Below are positions 37,233 through 46,667 of a stretch of 64,000 nucleotides of DNA, one piece after another. Numbering within the stretch: position 1 is the stretch's first letter; every line of letters starts with the position of its first letter. Location: the NCBI RefSeq assembly GCF_001691415.1, contig NZ_LRRR01000001.1, positions 434,001 to 498,000 of the forward strand, given 5' to 3'. This stretch comes from Pararhodobacter sp. CCB-MM2. Lineage in GTDB: Bacteria; Pseudomonadota; Alphaproteobacteria; Rhodobacterales; Rhodobacteraceae. Made by a program: the position numbers and the translations under genes. The notes below the pieces were generated by a model. It had not been told where the DNA came from. It ran no database searches and was given only the letters and a program-made list of their open reading frames with translations.

Positions 37233-37323
37233 TTGAGGCAATCAGGCAACACGGGCGCAGACACAGTCCATGGCGCGATTTCTTGCGCAGGGTGCGGCAA
37301 TTGCGCCACGCCCTGTTGCCTGA

Positions 37324-38727
37324 CTACATCAATTTGCGGCGCCGTGTCACGCGAATATCGAGCTCGTTGGTCTTCTTGCGCAAAGTATTGCGGTTAATGC
37401 CCAGAAGGTCCGCACAGCGCGCCTGGTTCCCGCCCGTATACTCCAGCGCGATATCGATGAGGGGGGCCTCAACCTCACGCAGAATCCGCTGGTAGACACC
37501 GGCGGGCGGCAGATCGGCGCCATGCAGCTCAAAGTAGCGGCGGACATGGCGGGCGACGGATTCTCCCAGGGTTCCAGCCTCGGTCGCTTCCCCGGCGGGC
37601 GAGGCGGCGGGATGGGCGTTCAGCGCGGATTCGATTTCCTGCCGCGAGATCTCGGGCTCCTGCCCGGTGATCACCAGCCGGCGGATCACATTCTCCAACT
37701 GCCGCACGTTGCCCGGCCAGCGGTATTGGCGCACCAGCTCCAGCGCGGCATTGGACAGGCGGCGCGGGTTGCCGCCCTCACGCGCGGCGCGCGCGAGGAA
37801 ATGCTCGGCCAGCAGCGGAATATCCTCGATCCGCTCGCGCAGCGGCGGGACATGCAGAGTCACGCCGGACAGACGGTAATAGAGGTCGTGACGGAAATTC
37901 CCGGCCTCCAGCGCGCCGTTCAGGCTGCCGTCTGCGATGGCGATGATGCGCGGGCCGTCCTCGGGCAGCGTGTCCAACAGCCGCACGAGACGCGCCTGCG
38001 CGGCGGCGTCCAGATCGCCGAGGCCGTCGATCACCAGCGAGCCCGCGCGGGCCCGGGCCATCAAGGCCGCACCGGCGCTGTTCTGGTCACCGGCAAAATC
38101 CTGCGCCGAAGCAAGGACGAAGCTTTGCGCGCGACGGTCCGAGAAATCATGCAAAGCGCGGGCGATCAACGACTTGCCCGTGCCGCTTTCACCGGTGATC
38201 AGCGCCGGAAGCTCGGCATTCATCACGCGGGCGACCAGACGGTACAGCGCCTGCATCGAGGGCGTGCGACCCACCAGCGGCAGATCGGCGGCGGCGGCGG
38301 GCTCGGGCGTCGGGATCGGCGACGGTGTGGGCGCCGGCGCGGCGGTGCGCACGGCCCCACGGCGCGAGCTTTCCATCGCCTTGCCGGCGCGCGACAGCAG
38401 GTCCGGCAGGTCGAAGGGCTTGGGCAAGTAATCCCAGGCCTCGGCCTCGGTCGCCTGAATGGCGGTCATGATCGTGTTCTGCGCCGAAATCACGATCACC
38501 GGCAGGCCGGGCCGCAGAGTCTTGATCCTGGGCAGCATCTCGATGCCGTTCCCGTCGGGCATCATCACGTCGGTGACGACGAGGTCACCCTTCCCTTCCT
38601 CGACCCAGCGCAGGAGCGTGGTCAGGCTGGAGGTCGCATGCACCCGGCAGCCCGCGCGCGTCAGCGCCTGGGTCAGCACGGTGCGGATCGTGCGGTCGTC
38701 ATCGGCGACGAGGACGGTTCCATCCAT
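37324..38727 (-). CDS. ntrC: Nitrogen response regulator NtrC (sigma-70 type)
   Basis: 467 residues: receiver with Asp53 ([11 protein letters not shown]), AAA+ domain with Walker A GESGTGKS, and Fis HTH ([19 protein letters not shown]). The whole ELFGHEKGAFTGA loop is missing: after Walker A the sequence runs [20 protein letters not shown]. Walker B reads [11 protein letters not shown], lacking the Glu of DE. R. capsulatus NtrC, which likewise lacks GAFTGA, activates sigma-70 polymerase; the same is inferred here. The start overlaps the ntrB stop by 1 bp (TGATG). Confidence 0.95.
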   Translation of the reverse strand: MDGTVLVADDDRTIRTVLTQALTRAGCRVHATSSLTTLLRWVEEGKGDLVVTDVMMPDGNGIEMLPRIKTLRPGLPVIVISAQNTIMTAIQATEAEAWDYLPKPFDLPDLLSRAGKAMESSRRGAVRTAAPAPTPSPIPTPEPAAAADLPLVGRTPSMQALYRLVARVMNAELPALITGESGTGKSLIARALHDFSDRRAQSFVLASAQDFAGDQNSAGAALMARARAGSLVIDGLGDLDAAAQARLVRLLDTLPEDGPRIIAIADGSLNGALEAGNFRHDLYYRLSGVTLHVPPLRERIEDIPLLAEHFLARAAREGGNPRRLSNAALELVRQYRWPGNVRQLENVIRRLVITGQEPEISRQEIESALNAHPAASPAGEATEAGTLGESVARHVRRYFELHGADLPPAGVYQRILREVEAPLIDIALEYTGGNQARCADLLGINRNTLRKKTNELDIRVTRRRKLM

Positions 38728-39830
38728 CAGTTGGACTCCTTGTTGGCAGCGGGCACCATGGGCAGGGACACGCGGAAAATGGTCTGCCCGGGGCGTGATT
38801 TGACTTCGATCCACCCCTCGTGGGCGGCAATGATCTTCGAGACCAGCGCCAGCCCGAGGCCGGTGCCGTTCTCGCGCCCCGAGACGAAGGGTTCGAAGAT
38901 GTTCTCGGCGATGGCGGGCGGCAGGCCGGGGCCGTCATCGATGATCTCGACATGCAGCGGCAGGGCCACGCGGCGGCCATCAAGACCGGCGACCTGCAGG
39001 CCACGCTCGAAATAGGTATGGATCCGGATCGCACCGCTTTCGCGCTGCGCTTCCGAGGCGTTCTTGATCAGGTTGAGGAATACCTGCTGCAGCTGATCGG
39101 GATCGGCCCAGACATCGGGCAGCGACGGGTCGTAATCGTCGCCGATCTTCATATGCGCGCCGAAGCTGACCGCCGCCGAGCGTCGCGCGCGCTCCAGAAC
39201 GTCATGGATATTGACCGGACGGCGGTCTGGCGGGCGCTGGTCCCCGAATTGCTCGACCTGTTCAAGCAGCTTCACGATCCGCCGGGTCTCGGCCACGATC
39301 AGATCGGTGAGTTCGCGGTCCTCGGGCCCAAGGCCCATCGACAACAGCTGCGCCGAGCCAGCAATGCCCGCCAGCGGGTTCTTGATCTCGTGCGCCAGCA
39401 TCTCGGCCATGCCGATCGCCGATTTGGCCGCCGCCTTGACGACGCGGGTCCGCCCCAGCCGCCCGGCGATGTCGCGCGGGGTGATGAGAAGGAGCAGGCT
39501 GTCCGCCGTATCGTTCATCGGCGCGATCTGCAGGGTGCACAGGACCGGCGGACGCTCTCCGGTGGTCACTTCGCAATCGTTGATGAAGATCGGCGCGCGG
39601 TTCCGGCGGGCGCGTTCCACCGCCTCGTCCATGGGGGCGTCGATCAGCAGGCGGTCGAAAGCGGGCTCGCCCCGAAGCATGGGCGAAGAGGCAGAGCAGA
39701 ATTGCTCGGCCGCCGAGTTGCAATCGAGGATGCGTTCCTGGCCGTTCTCAGCCGCGGTCAGGAAGGCCGGCATCGGCAGGGCGGCAAAGATGGCGCCGGG
39801 GACGGGCGTGGGCGCGGGGCGGGGCGTCAT
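38727..39830 (-). CDS. ntrB: Nitrogen sensor kinase/phosphatase NtrB
   Basis: 367-residue soluble kinase: N-terminal PAS-like domain (about 14-125), HisKA with His147 in [20 protein letters not shown], and HATPase with NLIKNASEA (N box), DDGPGLPP (G1) and [12 protein letters not shown] (G2). Phosphorylates NtrC under nitrogen limitation, controlled by PII proteins (none encoded nearby). ATG overlaps the dusB stop (ATGA), so dusB-ntrB-ntrC are translationally coupled. Confidence 0.96.
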   Translation of the reverse strand: MTPRPAPTPVPGAIFAALPMPAFLTAAENGQERILDCNSAAEQFCSASSPMLRGEPAFDRLLIDAPMDEAVERARRNRAPIFINDCEVTTGERPPVLCTLQIAPMNDTADSLLLLITPRDIAGRLGRTRVVKAAAKSAIGMAEMLAHEIKNPLAGIAGSAQLLSMGLGPEDRELTDLIVAETRRIVKLLEQVEQFGDQRPPDRRPVNIHDVLERARRSAAVSFGAHMKIGDDYDPSLPDVWADPDQLQQVFLNLIKNASEAQRESGAIRIHTYFERGLQVAGLDGRRVALPLHVEIIDDGPGLPPAIAENIFEPFVSGRENGTGLGLALVSKIIAAHEGWIEVKSRPGQTIFRVSLPMVPAANKESN

Positions 39831-40849
39831 GCGGCCAGCTCCTGCGGGGTCAGGGCGTCCGGCAACGTTGCGATCACCGCGGCCGGGTCGCTTTCGCGCA
39901 TCAGCCGGGCGCGCAGATCGGCCGGGCCATTGGCGGCGTCGATGTACCAGCCAAGGTGCTTGCGGGCGATGCGCACGCCCAGTTCGCTGCCGTAGAAGGA
40001 CAGCATGTCCTCGTAATGCGTGGCCACCAGATCGGCCAGATCCTTGCCCTCGGGCACCTCCGGGTTGGGCATGCCATGCAGCGCCGCGCCGATCTGGGCC
40101 AGCAACCACGGCCGTCCCTGCGCGCCGCGCCCAACCATGACGCCAGCCGCGCCCGAGGCCTTCAGCGCCGCGCGTGCGTCGTCGGCACCGAGGATGTCGC
40201 CATTTGCCAGCACCGGCACTTCGACGGCCTCCACCACCTCGGCGATGGCGTTCCAGTCGGCGGAGCCGGTGTAGAATTGCGCGCGGGTTCTGCCATGAAT
40301 GGTGATCATCCGCACACCGGCGCCCTCTGCCTGCTTCGCGATCTTCGCCGCGTTCAGGCAATCGCCGTCCCAGCCCAGCCGGGTCTTCAAGGTCACGGGC
40401 ACGGAGACCGCGCCCACGACCGCCTCGATCAATTTCAACGCCAGATCGGGCTCACGCATCAGGGCCGAGCCCGCGGCCCCGCCGACGACCTTTTTCGCCG
40501 GGCAACCCATGTTGATGTCGATCAGCGGCGCGCCCTGCCCTTCGGCGATCTTCGCGGCCTCGGCCATGGCGCCGGCATCGCGGCCCGCCAGCTGCACGGC
40601 GGTCGGCACGCTGTCATCCACCTCCGCCCGCGCGCGTGAGGCCGCACGACGCGAGGGGCGTGCCGTGACCATCTCGCCTGAGGCGATCATCTCGCTGACC
40701 ACCAGCCCGGCACCGAAGCGGGCAACCACCCGCCGGAAGGGCAGATCGGTGATCCCGGACATCGGCGCCAGCACAACCGGCGGAATCAGGGAGACGGGAA
40801 ACGCGGCAAAAGTCATCAGGCCCTGCTTGGCGGCATTGTTGGTGCCCAT
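39827..40849 (-). CDS. dusB: tRNA-dihydrouridine synthase DusB (NifR3)
   Basis: 340-residue FMN enzyme reducing uridines in tRNA. Seen: VVLAPMSGITDLPFRR, DINMGCPAKKVVGGAAGSAL with the catalytic Cys, MITIHGRTRAQFYTG and the phosphate-binding VLANGDILGAD...GVMVGRGAQGRPW. First gene of the ntr operon, as in R. capsulatus where it was named nifR3. ATG at 40849 lacks a clear Shine-Dalgarno; an internal ATG at 40816 (MTFAAFPV) is possible. Confidence 0.96.
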   Translation of the reverse strand: MGTNNAAKQGLMTFAAFPVSLIPPVVLAPMSGITDLPFRRVVARFGAGLVVSEMIASGEMVTARPSRRAASRARAEVDDSVPTAVQLAGRDAGAMAEAAKIAEGQGAPLIDINMGCPAKKVVGGAAGSALMREPDLALKLIEAVVGAVSVPVTLKTRLGWDGDCLNAAKIAKQAEGAGVRMITIHGRTRAQFYTGSADWNAIAEVVEAVEVPVLANGDILGADDARAALKASGAAGVMVGRGAQGRPWLLAQIGAALHGMPNPEVPEGKDLADLVATHYEDMLSFYGSELGVRIARKHLGWYIDAANGPADLRARLMRESDPAAVIATLPDALTPQELAA

Positions 40850-40896
40850 CTAGCGCGCAGACTCGACGGACGAAAAGGCGAACGGGGGGGATTCTG

Positions 40897-40932
40897 CTTG
40901 CGCTTTCATCATGTGATGACTTTTTATGCAAG
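40897..40932. promoter_or_regulatory. Nested palindrome between divergent dusB-ntr and ispD operons
   Basis: Inner TCATCA-TG-TGATGA (40906-40919) is nested in outer CTTGC/GCAAG arms (40897-40901 and 40928-40932). Its place 48 bp before dusB suggests a regulator site; a T5 tract beside the inner arms also allows a weak hairpin. Confidence 0.4.
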
Positions 40933-41018
40933 TATCAACCGCAGCCGCTCAATCGGAAGGCATCACCCCGGAGGCGAGCAGGCTTGCGGCGCAGACGCCC
41001 TTCGCCTAAGCCCGGCCT

Positions 41019-41696
41019 ATGAACGCGTTTGACGACATTGCCGTGATCCTCGTCGCCGCTGGCCGTGGCAGCCGGATGGGCGGCGGTTTGCCCAAGCAAT
41101 GGCGCCCGCTCGCAGGTCGACCGGTGCTGGCGCATACCATAGAGGCCTTCCGCCGGGCAGGCCTGTCGCGCATCCTCGTCGCCATTCACCCTGAGGACCG
41201 CCCTCTCGCCGAATCCTTGGGCGTCACGCTGGTCGACGGCGGCGCCACACGCTCGGCCACCGTCCGGGCAGCGCTGGAATCGCTCGAGGGCCAACCGCCC
41301 GCCAAGGTGCTGATCCACGACGGCGCCCGCCCGCTGGTCGACCCCACGCTGATCCACGGCGTGATCGAGGCGCTGAGCCAACACGATGCCGCCGCGCCGG
41401 CCCTGCCCGTCACCGATGCGCTTTGGCGGGGCGAGGAGGGCAAGGTCGCGGGCCTGCAGCCGCGCGACGGGCTGTTCCGCGCCCAGACCCCGCAGGGCTT
41501 CGCCTTTGCGCCGATCCTCGCCGCGCACCGCGCCCATCCCGGCGAGGCCGCCGATGATGTCGCCGTGGCGCTAGCCGCCGGGATCGCCGTGCAGATCACC
41601 CAAGGCTCGGAAAACAATCTGAAACTCACCTACCCCGCCGATTTCGACCGGGCCGAGCGCTGGCTCGCCGAAGGTCAGACACAAGAAGGCCGCTGA
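41019..41696 (+). CDS. ispD: 2-C-methyl-D-erythritol 4-phosphate cytidylyltransferase
   Basis: MEP-pathway enzyme joining MEP and CTP. 225 residues. CTP-binding loop [21 protein letters not shown] with the catalytic Lys, [24 protein letters not shown] and the C-terminal [17 protein letters not shown] are all present. First gene of the ispD-ispF-pgpA-cinA operon; here IspD and IspF are separate proteins, one base apart, whereas many alphaproteobacteria fuse them. Confidence 0.97.
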   Translation: MNAFDDIAVILVAAGRGSRMGGGLPKQWRPLAGRPVLAHTIEAFRRAGLSRILVAIHPEDRPLAESLGVTLVDGGATRSATVRAALESLEGQPPAKVLIHDGARPLVDPTLIHGVIEALSQHDAAAPALPVTDALWRGEEGKVAGLQPRDGLFRAQTPQGFAFAPILAAHRAHPGEAADDVAVALAAGIAVQITQGSENNLKLTYPADFDRAERWLAEGQTQEGR

Positions 41697-41697
41697 C

Positions 41698-42177
41698 ATG
41701 GATATACGACTGGGCAATGGCTATGACGTCCACGCCTTTACCGAGGGCGATCACGTCTGGCTCTGCGGCGTGAAGGTCCCGCACACCAAGGCGCTGCTGG
41801 GCCATTCCGATGCCGATGTCGGCATGCACGCCCTGACCGACGCGATCTATGGCGCGCTGGCCGAAGGCGATATCGGCCGGCACTTCCCGCCCTCCGACCC
41901 GCAGTGGAAAGGCGCCGCCAGCCATATCTTCCTGCGCCATGCCGTCGAACTCGCGCGGTCCAAGGGCTTCGAGATCTCCAATTGCGACGTCACGCTGGTC
42001 TGCGAACGGCCAAAGGTCGGCCCGCATGCCGATGCGATGCGCGCGGAACTGGCGTCGATCATGAACCTCGATCGGGGCCGCATCTCGGTGAAGGCCACGA
42101 CCTCGGAACGGCTGGGCTTCACCGGCCGCGAGGAAGGCATCGCCGCCATCGCCACCGCAGCCTTGGTGAAAGCATGA
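41698..42177 (+). CDS. ispF: 2-C-methyl-D-erythritol 2,4-cyclodiphosphate synthase
   Basis: 159-residue homotrimeric zinc enzyme that cyclises CDP-ME2P. Metal ligands Asp8/His10 in [10 protein letters not shown] and His42 in [19 protein letters not shown]-terminal [18 protein letters not shown] is the trimer/CMP-site signature. Follows ispD after 1 bp; its stop overlaps the pgpA start (ATGA). Confidence 0.97.
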   Translation: MDIRLGNGYDVHAFTEGDHVWLCGVKVPHTKALLGHSDADVGMHALTDAIYGALAEGDIGRHFPPSDPQWKGAASHIFLRHAVELARSKGFEISNCDVTLVCERPKVGPHADAMRAELASIMNLDRGRISVKATTSERLGFTGREEGIAAIATAALVKA

Positions 42178-42668
42178 GCCTCGCCCGTCTGACCAGCATC
42201 GGCTTCGGCCTCGGCCTGCTGAAACCCGCCCCCGGCACCTGGGCCTCGGCCGCCGCCGTCGCCGTGGGTCTGGTGATCGACCGCTACCTCGGCGGGCTGA
42301 CGCTGGGTTTCTTCGCGGCCGCGGCCTCGATCGCCGGGATCTGGGCTTGCTATGCGGAGTTGCGGGACCGTCCGGGCCTCGACCCGTCCGAGATCGTCAT
42401 CGACGAGATCGCCGGGCAATGGATCGCGCTCGCCTTCCCCGCCATCGCCTTCTGGTGGCGCGGCTGGGACGATTGGATGCCCTACCCCGGCTGGGTCGCG
42501 GCATTCGTCTTCTTCCGCCTCTTCGACATCTGGAAGCCGTGGTACATCGGCAAGCTGGACAAGCGCGAGGATTGGCTGGGCGTGATGCTCGATGACCTCG
42601 CCGCTGGCCTGACCGCCGGGGTCGCGGTGGTGATCGCCGCGGGCGTCGCGCATGGGTTCCTGATGTGA
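42174..42668 (+). CDS. pgpA: Phosphatidylglycerophosphatase A
   Basis: 164-residue membrane phosphatase removing phosphate from phosphatidylglycerol phosphate. Family blocks: [32 protein letters not shown] with the acidic metal site, [16 protein letters not shown] and [14 protein letters not shown]. About four membrane helices. Couples to ispF (ATGA) and to the next gene (TGATG). Confidence 0.95.
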   Translation: MSLARLTSIGFGLGLLKPAPGTWASAAAVAVGLVIDRYLGGLTLGFFAAAASIAGIWACYAELRDRPGLDPSEIVIDEIAGQWIALAFPAIAFWWRGWDDWMPYPGWVAAFVFFRLFDIWKPWYIGKLDKREDWLGVMLDDLAAGLTAGVAVVIAAGVAHGFLM

Positions 42669-43138
42669 TGGAGGCGCTGGCAACCGAGGTTCTGGCCGCA
42701 GCCCGCGCCAAGGGCCTGATGATCGCCACGGCGGAAAGCTGCACCGGGGGCCTCGTCTCGGGCGCTTTGACCGAGATCCCGGGCTCCTCCGATGTCGTCG
42801 AGCGCGGCTTCACCACCTATTCCAACGCCGCCAAACAGCAGATGCTGGGCGTCCGCGCCGAGACGCTGGCCGCCCATGGCGCCGTCAGCGAAGAGGTCGC
42901 GCGCGAAATGGCCGAGGGCGCGCTGACCCACAGCGCCGCCGGGCTGGCCGTGTCGATCACCGGCATCGCGGGCCCCGGCGGGTCCGAGCACAAGCCCGAG
43001 GGCCGCGTCTCCTTCGGCCTCGCCAGCGCCGAGGGCTGCCGCACCGAAACCATCGAGTTCGGGGCCATCGGCCGCAGCAACGTGCGCCGCGCCTCGGTCG
43101 AGCACGCGCTGCGCCTGCTCCTGGGCGCCTGCACCTGA
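42668..43138 (+). CDS. CinA C-terminal/PncC-type nicotinamide-nucleotide amidohydrolase
   Basis: 156-residue stand-alone CinA-C domain, which deamidates nicotinamide mononucleotide to recycle NAD. Active-site TAESCTGGLVSGALT, FTTYSNAAKQQMLGV and ITGIAGPGGSEHKPEGRV are seen. The MocF-like N-terminal half of full CinA is absent, as in E. coli PncC. ATG at 42668 overlaps the pgpA stop; a GTG 3 bp upstream is also in frame. Confidence 0.93.
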   Translation: MEALATEVLAAARAKGLMIATAESCTGGLVSGALTEIPGSSDVVERGFTTYSNAAKQQMLGVRAETLAAHGAVSEEVAREMAEGALTHSAAGLAVSITGIAGPGGSEHKPEGRVSFGLASAEGCRTETIEFGAIGRSNVRRASVEHALRLLLGACT

Positions 43139-43167
43139 TTCACATTGTGATGAATTTTTGACCCTTG

Positions 43168-43187
43168 CGGCGCAATACGCGCCGTTT
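43168..43187 (+). terminator. Possible terminator of the ispD-cinA operon
   Basis: CGGCGC (43168-43173) pairs with GCGCCG (43179-43184), loop AATAC, then TTT. Another small palindrome TCACATTGTGA with a T5 tract lies just before it (43140-43159). Confidence 0.5.
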
Positions 43188-43298
43188 GGGCGCGCTTTTC
43201 GCTATCTGCTCAAGTTTTTTGCGCTGATTTGGCAATGCGCCGCTTCTCGCCTCAGCATTTTGCCGTTTTGACAGGCGCAAAATGACTCGGAGGGGGAC

Positions 43299-44477
43299 AT
43301 GAACGCAGCCGATACCGCCTTTCTTTTCACCGCAACGGCCCTCGTGCTGTTCATGACCTTGCCCGCGCTGGCGTTGTTCTATGGCGGCCTCGTGCGCGCC
43401 CGGAACGTGCTCAGCGTCTTCATGCATGTCTTCTCGATAGCCTGCCTGATGTCGGTGCTCTGGCTCGCCGTGGGCTATTCCATCGCCTTTGGTGAAGGCA
43501 ACGCCTTCTGGGGCGGGCTGGGCAAGGCCTTCCTGATGGGCGTCGATGTGAACAGCGTTTCGGGCACCGTGCCGGAAGTGCTGTTCTTCGCCTTCCAGAT
43601 GACCTTCGCCATCATCACCCCTGCCCTGATCGTCGGCTCCTTCGTCGAGCGGATCGGCTATGCCTTCGTGCTGATCTTCTCGGCCCTGTGGATGGTGCTG
43701 GTCTATGCGCCGGTCACCCATTGGATCTGGGGCGGCGGCTTCATGGCCGATGGCGGGATCTTCGGCGAGATCGGCACCCGCGACTTCGCCGGCGGCATCG
43801 TCGTGCACGAGACCGCAGGCCTTGCGGCGCTGGTCATCGCCTGGGTGCTGGGCCCGCGGCTGAACCGCACCACCCCGCCGCACCAGCCCGGTCTGGTGAT
43901 GATGGGCGCAGCGATGCTCTGGGTCGGCTGGTTCGGCTTCAACGGCGGCTCGGCGCTGGGCGCGAATGGTCAGGCAGCGATGGCGATCACCGTCACGCAT
44001 CTGTCGGCCGCCGCGGCCTCGCTCACCTGGGCCCTGTGGGAGCGGATCAAGTTCGGCCGCGCCTCGATGGTGGGTCTGGTCACCGGCACGATCGCGGGCT
44101 TGGCCTCGATCACACCGGCCTCGGGCTATGTCGGCCCGGTGGCGGCGCTGATCATCGGCGGCATCGCAGGCATCCTGTGTCAGGAAGCTGTCAGCCTGAT
44201 CCGTCACAAGATCCAGATCGACGACACGCTCGATGTCTTCGCCGTGCACGGCGTTGGGGGGATCTTCGGCACCATCATGATCGCCGTCCTCGGCGCCGGC
44301 AGCTGGGTCGCCCAGCTTGGCGCTCTGGCCATCGTGGGCGTGTTCACCGTCGTCGTCAGCTTCGTGTTGGTGAAGCTGGTAGGCCTGATCACGCCGCTGC
44401 GCGTCGACAAGGAGACCGAGACCAACGGCCTCGACCTGTCGGCCCATGGCGAGCGTGCGTACGAGCTCAATTCGTAA
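43299..44477 (+). CDS. amtB: Ammonium transporter
   Basis: 392-residue Amt/Mep/Rh channel with 11 predicted helices. Twin pore histidines are seen in DFAGGIVVHETAGLAAL and LDVFAVHGVGGIFGT; entrance and signature blocks LFYGGLVRARNVLSVFM and GWFGFNGGSALGANG are present. A signal peptide is not evident. GGAGGGG lies 4 bp before the ATG. The usual partner glnK is not upstream: the preceding 160 bp are intergenic and the previous gene is cinA. A strong terminator follows. Confidence 0.94.
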   Translation: MNAADTAFLFTATALVLFMTLPALALFYGGLVRARNVLSVFMHVFSIACLMSVLWLAVGYSIAFGEGNAFWGGLGKAFLMGVDVNSVSGTVPEVLFFAFQMTFAIITPALIVGSFVERIGYAFVLIFSALWMVLVYAPVTHWIWGGGFMADGGIFGEIGTRDFAGGIVVHETAGLAALVIAWVLGPRLNRTTPPHQPGLVMMGAAMLWVGWFGFNGGSALGANGQAAMAITVTHLSAAAASLTWALWERIKFGRASMVGLVTGTIAGLASITPASGYVGPVAALIIGGIAGILCQEAVSLIRHKIQIDDTLDVFAVHGVGGIFGTIMIAVLGAGSWVAQLGALAIVGVFTVVVSFVLVKLVGLITPLRVDKETETNGLDLSAHGERAYELNS

Positions 44478-44499
44478 CATTCAGGGTTGGGAAAACACG

Positions 44500-44530
44500 A
44501 AGGGCGCGCCGGTCTGGCGCGCCCTTTTTC
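44500..44530 (+). terminator. Rho-independent terminator of amtB
   Basis: 11-bp stem AAGGGCGCGCC (44500-44510) with GGCGCGCCCTT (44516-44526), then TTTC. Confidence 0.92.
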
Positions 44531-44548
44531 GTATCCGCAGCCGCAGGA

Positions 44549-45004
44549 TCAGCCGTAGAGCTGTTTCGCTCGGCCCTCGAATGCGCCGACGATCCGGCGC
44601 ATGGCCTGATCGAACACCAGCCCGATCACGTTCTGCAAGACCGCATTGCGGAACTCGAAATCCACTTCGAAGCGGACCCGGCACCCGTCGCCTTCGGGCT
44701 CCATCTGCCACCACGAATGCAGGTACTTGAACGGCCCGTCGAGGTAATCGGTCTCGATCCGGCGCTCGGCCGGCAGCAGCACCACGCGCGAGCCGAACTT
44801 CTCGCGGAAGACCTTGAAGCTGATGACCAGATCGGCCTCCATCTTCTCGGCCCCCTCACCGCGCTCTGGCACCGGGGTGCGAGAGCGGATGCGCGCGGCG
44901 GCAGTCCAGGGCAGGAACTCGGGATAGCGGGCCACATCGGCCACGAGGTCGTAGATCTGATCCGCGCTATAGGGCAGCAGACGGTTTTCGCTGTGCTTGG
45001 GCAT
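44549..45004 (-). CDS. Coq10/RatA-type ubiquinone-binding START-domain protein
   Basis: 151-residue single-domain SRPBCC/START protein. Typical blocks: [22 protein letters not shown] at the start and [19 protein letters not shown] near the C-terminus. Mitochondrial Coq10 binds ubiquinone and supports respiration; bacterial relatives include RatA. ATG at 45004 has GAGGTGGGA upstream; a longer in-frame start adds a basic stretch not found in the family. Confidence 0.9.
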   Translation of the reverse strand: MPKHSENRLLPYSADQIYDLVADVARYPEFLPWTAAARIRSRTPVPERGEGAEKMEADLVISFKVFREKFGSRVVLLPAERRIETDYLDGPFKYLHSWWQMEPEGDGCRVRFEVDFEFRNAVLQNVIGLVFDQAMRRIVGAFEGRAKQLYG

Positions 45005-45093
45005 TCCCACCTCTGGCGTGTGCGGGCGTGTTTTCCTATTGTGGGCCCCGGTTTTCAACCCCTCTTTCCGCCAGCCTGACAGGACGCGACCCG

Positions 45094-45630
45094 ATGACCC
45101 AGCCTCCCTATGTGATCGATCAGATGATCTCGGCCAAGAAGATCGCCGCGCGGGTCGAGGCCTTGGCCGAGGAAATCACTGCCGCCTACCGCGACACCGA
45201 CAAGCTGGTCGTCGTGGGCCTGCTGCGCGGCTCCTTCGTGTTCATCGCCGACCTCGTGCGGGAGATCGACCTGCCGGTTGAGGTCGATTTCCTCGAGGCC
45301 TCGTCCTACGGCGATTCCATGCAAAGCTCGCGCGAGGTGCGGATCCTCAAGGACCTGCGCGGCGAGATCGCCGGCCGCGATGTGCTGGTCGTCGAGGATA
45401 TCGTCGACACCGGCTTCACGCTGCACCACGTCAAGCACCTGCTGATGGCCCGTGAGCCCCGCCGGTTGGAGATCTGCGCGCTGCTCGACAAGCCGTCGCG
45501 CCGCGAGGTGGACATCAAGGCCACCTGGACCGGGTTCGAGATCCCCGATGAATTCGTCGTGGGCTATGGCATCGACTACGCACAGCGCAACCGCAACCTG
45601 CCCTATATCGGCAAGGTGCGCTTCACCTGA
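45094..45630 (+). CDS. hpt: Hypoxanthine phosphoribosyltransferase
   Basis: 178-residue purine salvage enzyme. The PRPP-binding motif [17 protein letters not shown], the flexible-loop [10 protein letters not shown] and [14 protein letters not shown] are typical of the Hpt group; [21 protein letters not shown] is the C-terminal base-binding block. Convergent with the Sel1 gene. Confidence 0.95.
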   Translation: MTQPPYVIDQMISAKKIAARVEALAEEITAAYRDTDKLVVVGLLRGSFVFIADLVREIDLPVEVDFLEASSYGDSMQSSREVRILKDLRGEIAGRDVLVVEDIVDTGFTLHHVKHLLMAREPRRLEICALLDKPSRREVDIKATWTGFEIPDEFVVGYGIDYAQRNRNLPYIGKVRFT

Positions 45631-45637
45631 GCCGGGC

Positions 45638-46553
45638 TCAGTAGCCAAGCATCGTTTTCTGCATCTGGGCGCATTCGGCAAACCAGTCCGAGTGACGCTC
45701 AGGCTCGGCACGCGGAAGAAGATCGGCGCACAGCGCGCGAACCTCGGCTGCGGCCTCAGCCGTGTGCCGGTTCTCGTACAACAGCCAGGCGAGGTTATAG
45801 GTCGACATCAAATGTCCCTCACCATGCGCCCGGCGATAGAGCGCCTCGGCCCCATCGATATCCTGCGCCCCGCCGGAACCCTGCTCCATCATCCGGCCCA
45901 GATTGCCCATGGATTGCGATAGACCCGCCGCTGCAGCCTCGGCAAAGAGGGCGCGGGCGCGGGCCAGATCCTCGGGCACGCCGCTTCCCAACCGGTAAAG
46001 ATGCGCAAGATATTCCGAGGACCATTCGTCCCCGGCACTCCGGCCGTTCTCATAAAAGGTCCGCGCCTGCTCAAGATCAACAGGCCCACCCACACCATAT
46101 TCGAACATCCGCCCCAAGGCGCCCATCGCCGGCCCGTAGCCCGCGTCGGCCGAGCGTCGCAGCCAGACCCGCGCTCGGGCGCCATCGACCGGGAAACCCG
46201 GCCCGCCATCGCGGTAGATCCGGCCGAGGTTCATCATCGCCAGGCGATTGCCGTGTTGCGCTGCGCGCTCAAACCAAAGCTGCGCCTGATGGAAGTCCAT
46301 GTTGACGCCGTAGCCGTTTTCATAGGCGGCACCGACAATGTTCTGCGCCGACGCATCGCCCGCCTCGGCCAAAGGACGCAGGATTGTGAGCGCCTGAGCA
46401 TGGTCACCGTTGACGAACATTTGCCGGGCCGCAGCCACGGGGTCGGCCATGTTCTCAGGCGCGGGGTCGGCGACCAGCTGTGCGGACGCCGGAGTCAGGC
46501 CCCCCCAACGACAAAAGAAGGGCAAGAACGGGAAGGGATTTGGCAATGAACAT
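45638..46553 (-). pseudogene. Sel1-repeat secreted protein, split by a one-base frameshift in a G7 tract
   Basis: Five to six Sel1-like (TPR-type) repeats span most of the protein, such as AQNIVGAAYENGYGVNMDF, AMMNLGRIYRDGGPG and SMGNLGRMMEQGSGGAQDI. The repeat frame has no good start: it opens at a TTG (46546) with an unlikely N-terminus. ATG at 46553, with GGAG 6 bp upstream, opens a neat signal peptide (MFIAKSLPVLALLLSL) in another frame. At the G7 run (plus-strand C7, 46500-46506) one base fewer would join them as ...SLGGLTPASA-QLVAD, a normal cleavage site, giving 304 residues. This is either a sequencing error, a recent mutation or slippage-based switching. Confidence 0.8.
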
Positions 46554-46667
46554 CTGGAACTCCGGCAAAATAGGGCAGAAATATCCCCCTATCTTGCTGG
46601 CGTGCCGCGCCGGTGCCTCACCCATATGGGCTAAAACCGGAGCCCACACCCTGTCGTGATTGCAGCC

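Noticed and set aside
43140..43150. TCACATTGTGA as a CRP site
   Set aside because: Half-sites are in the opposite orientation and spacing to TGTGA-N6-TCACA; more likely part of the cinA transcript end.
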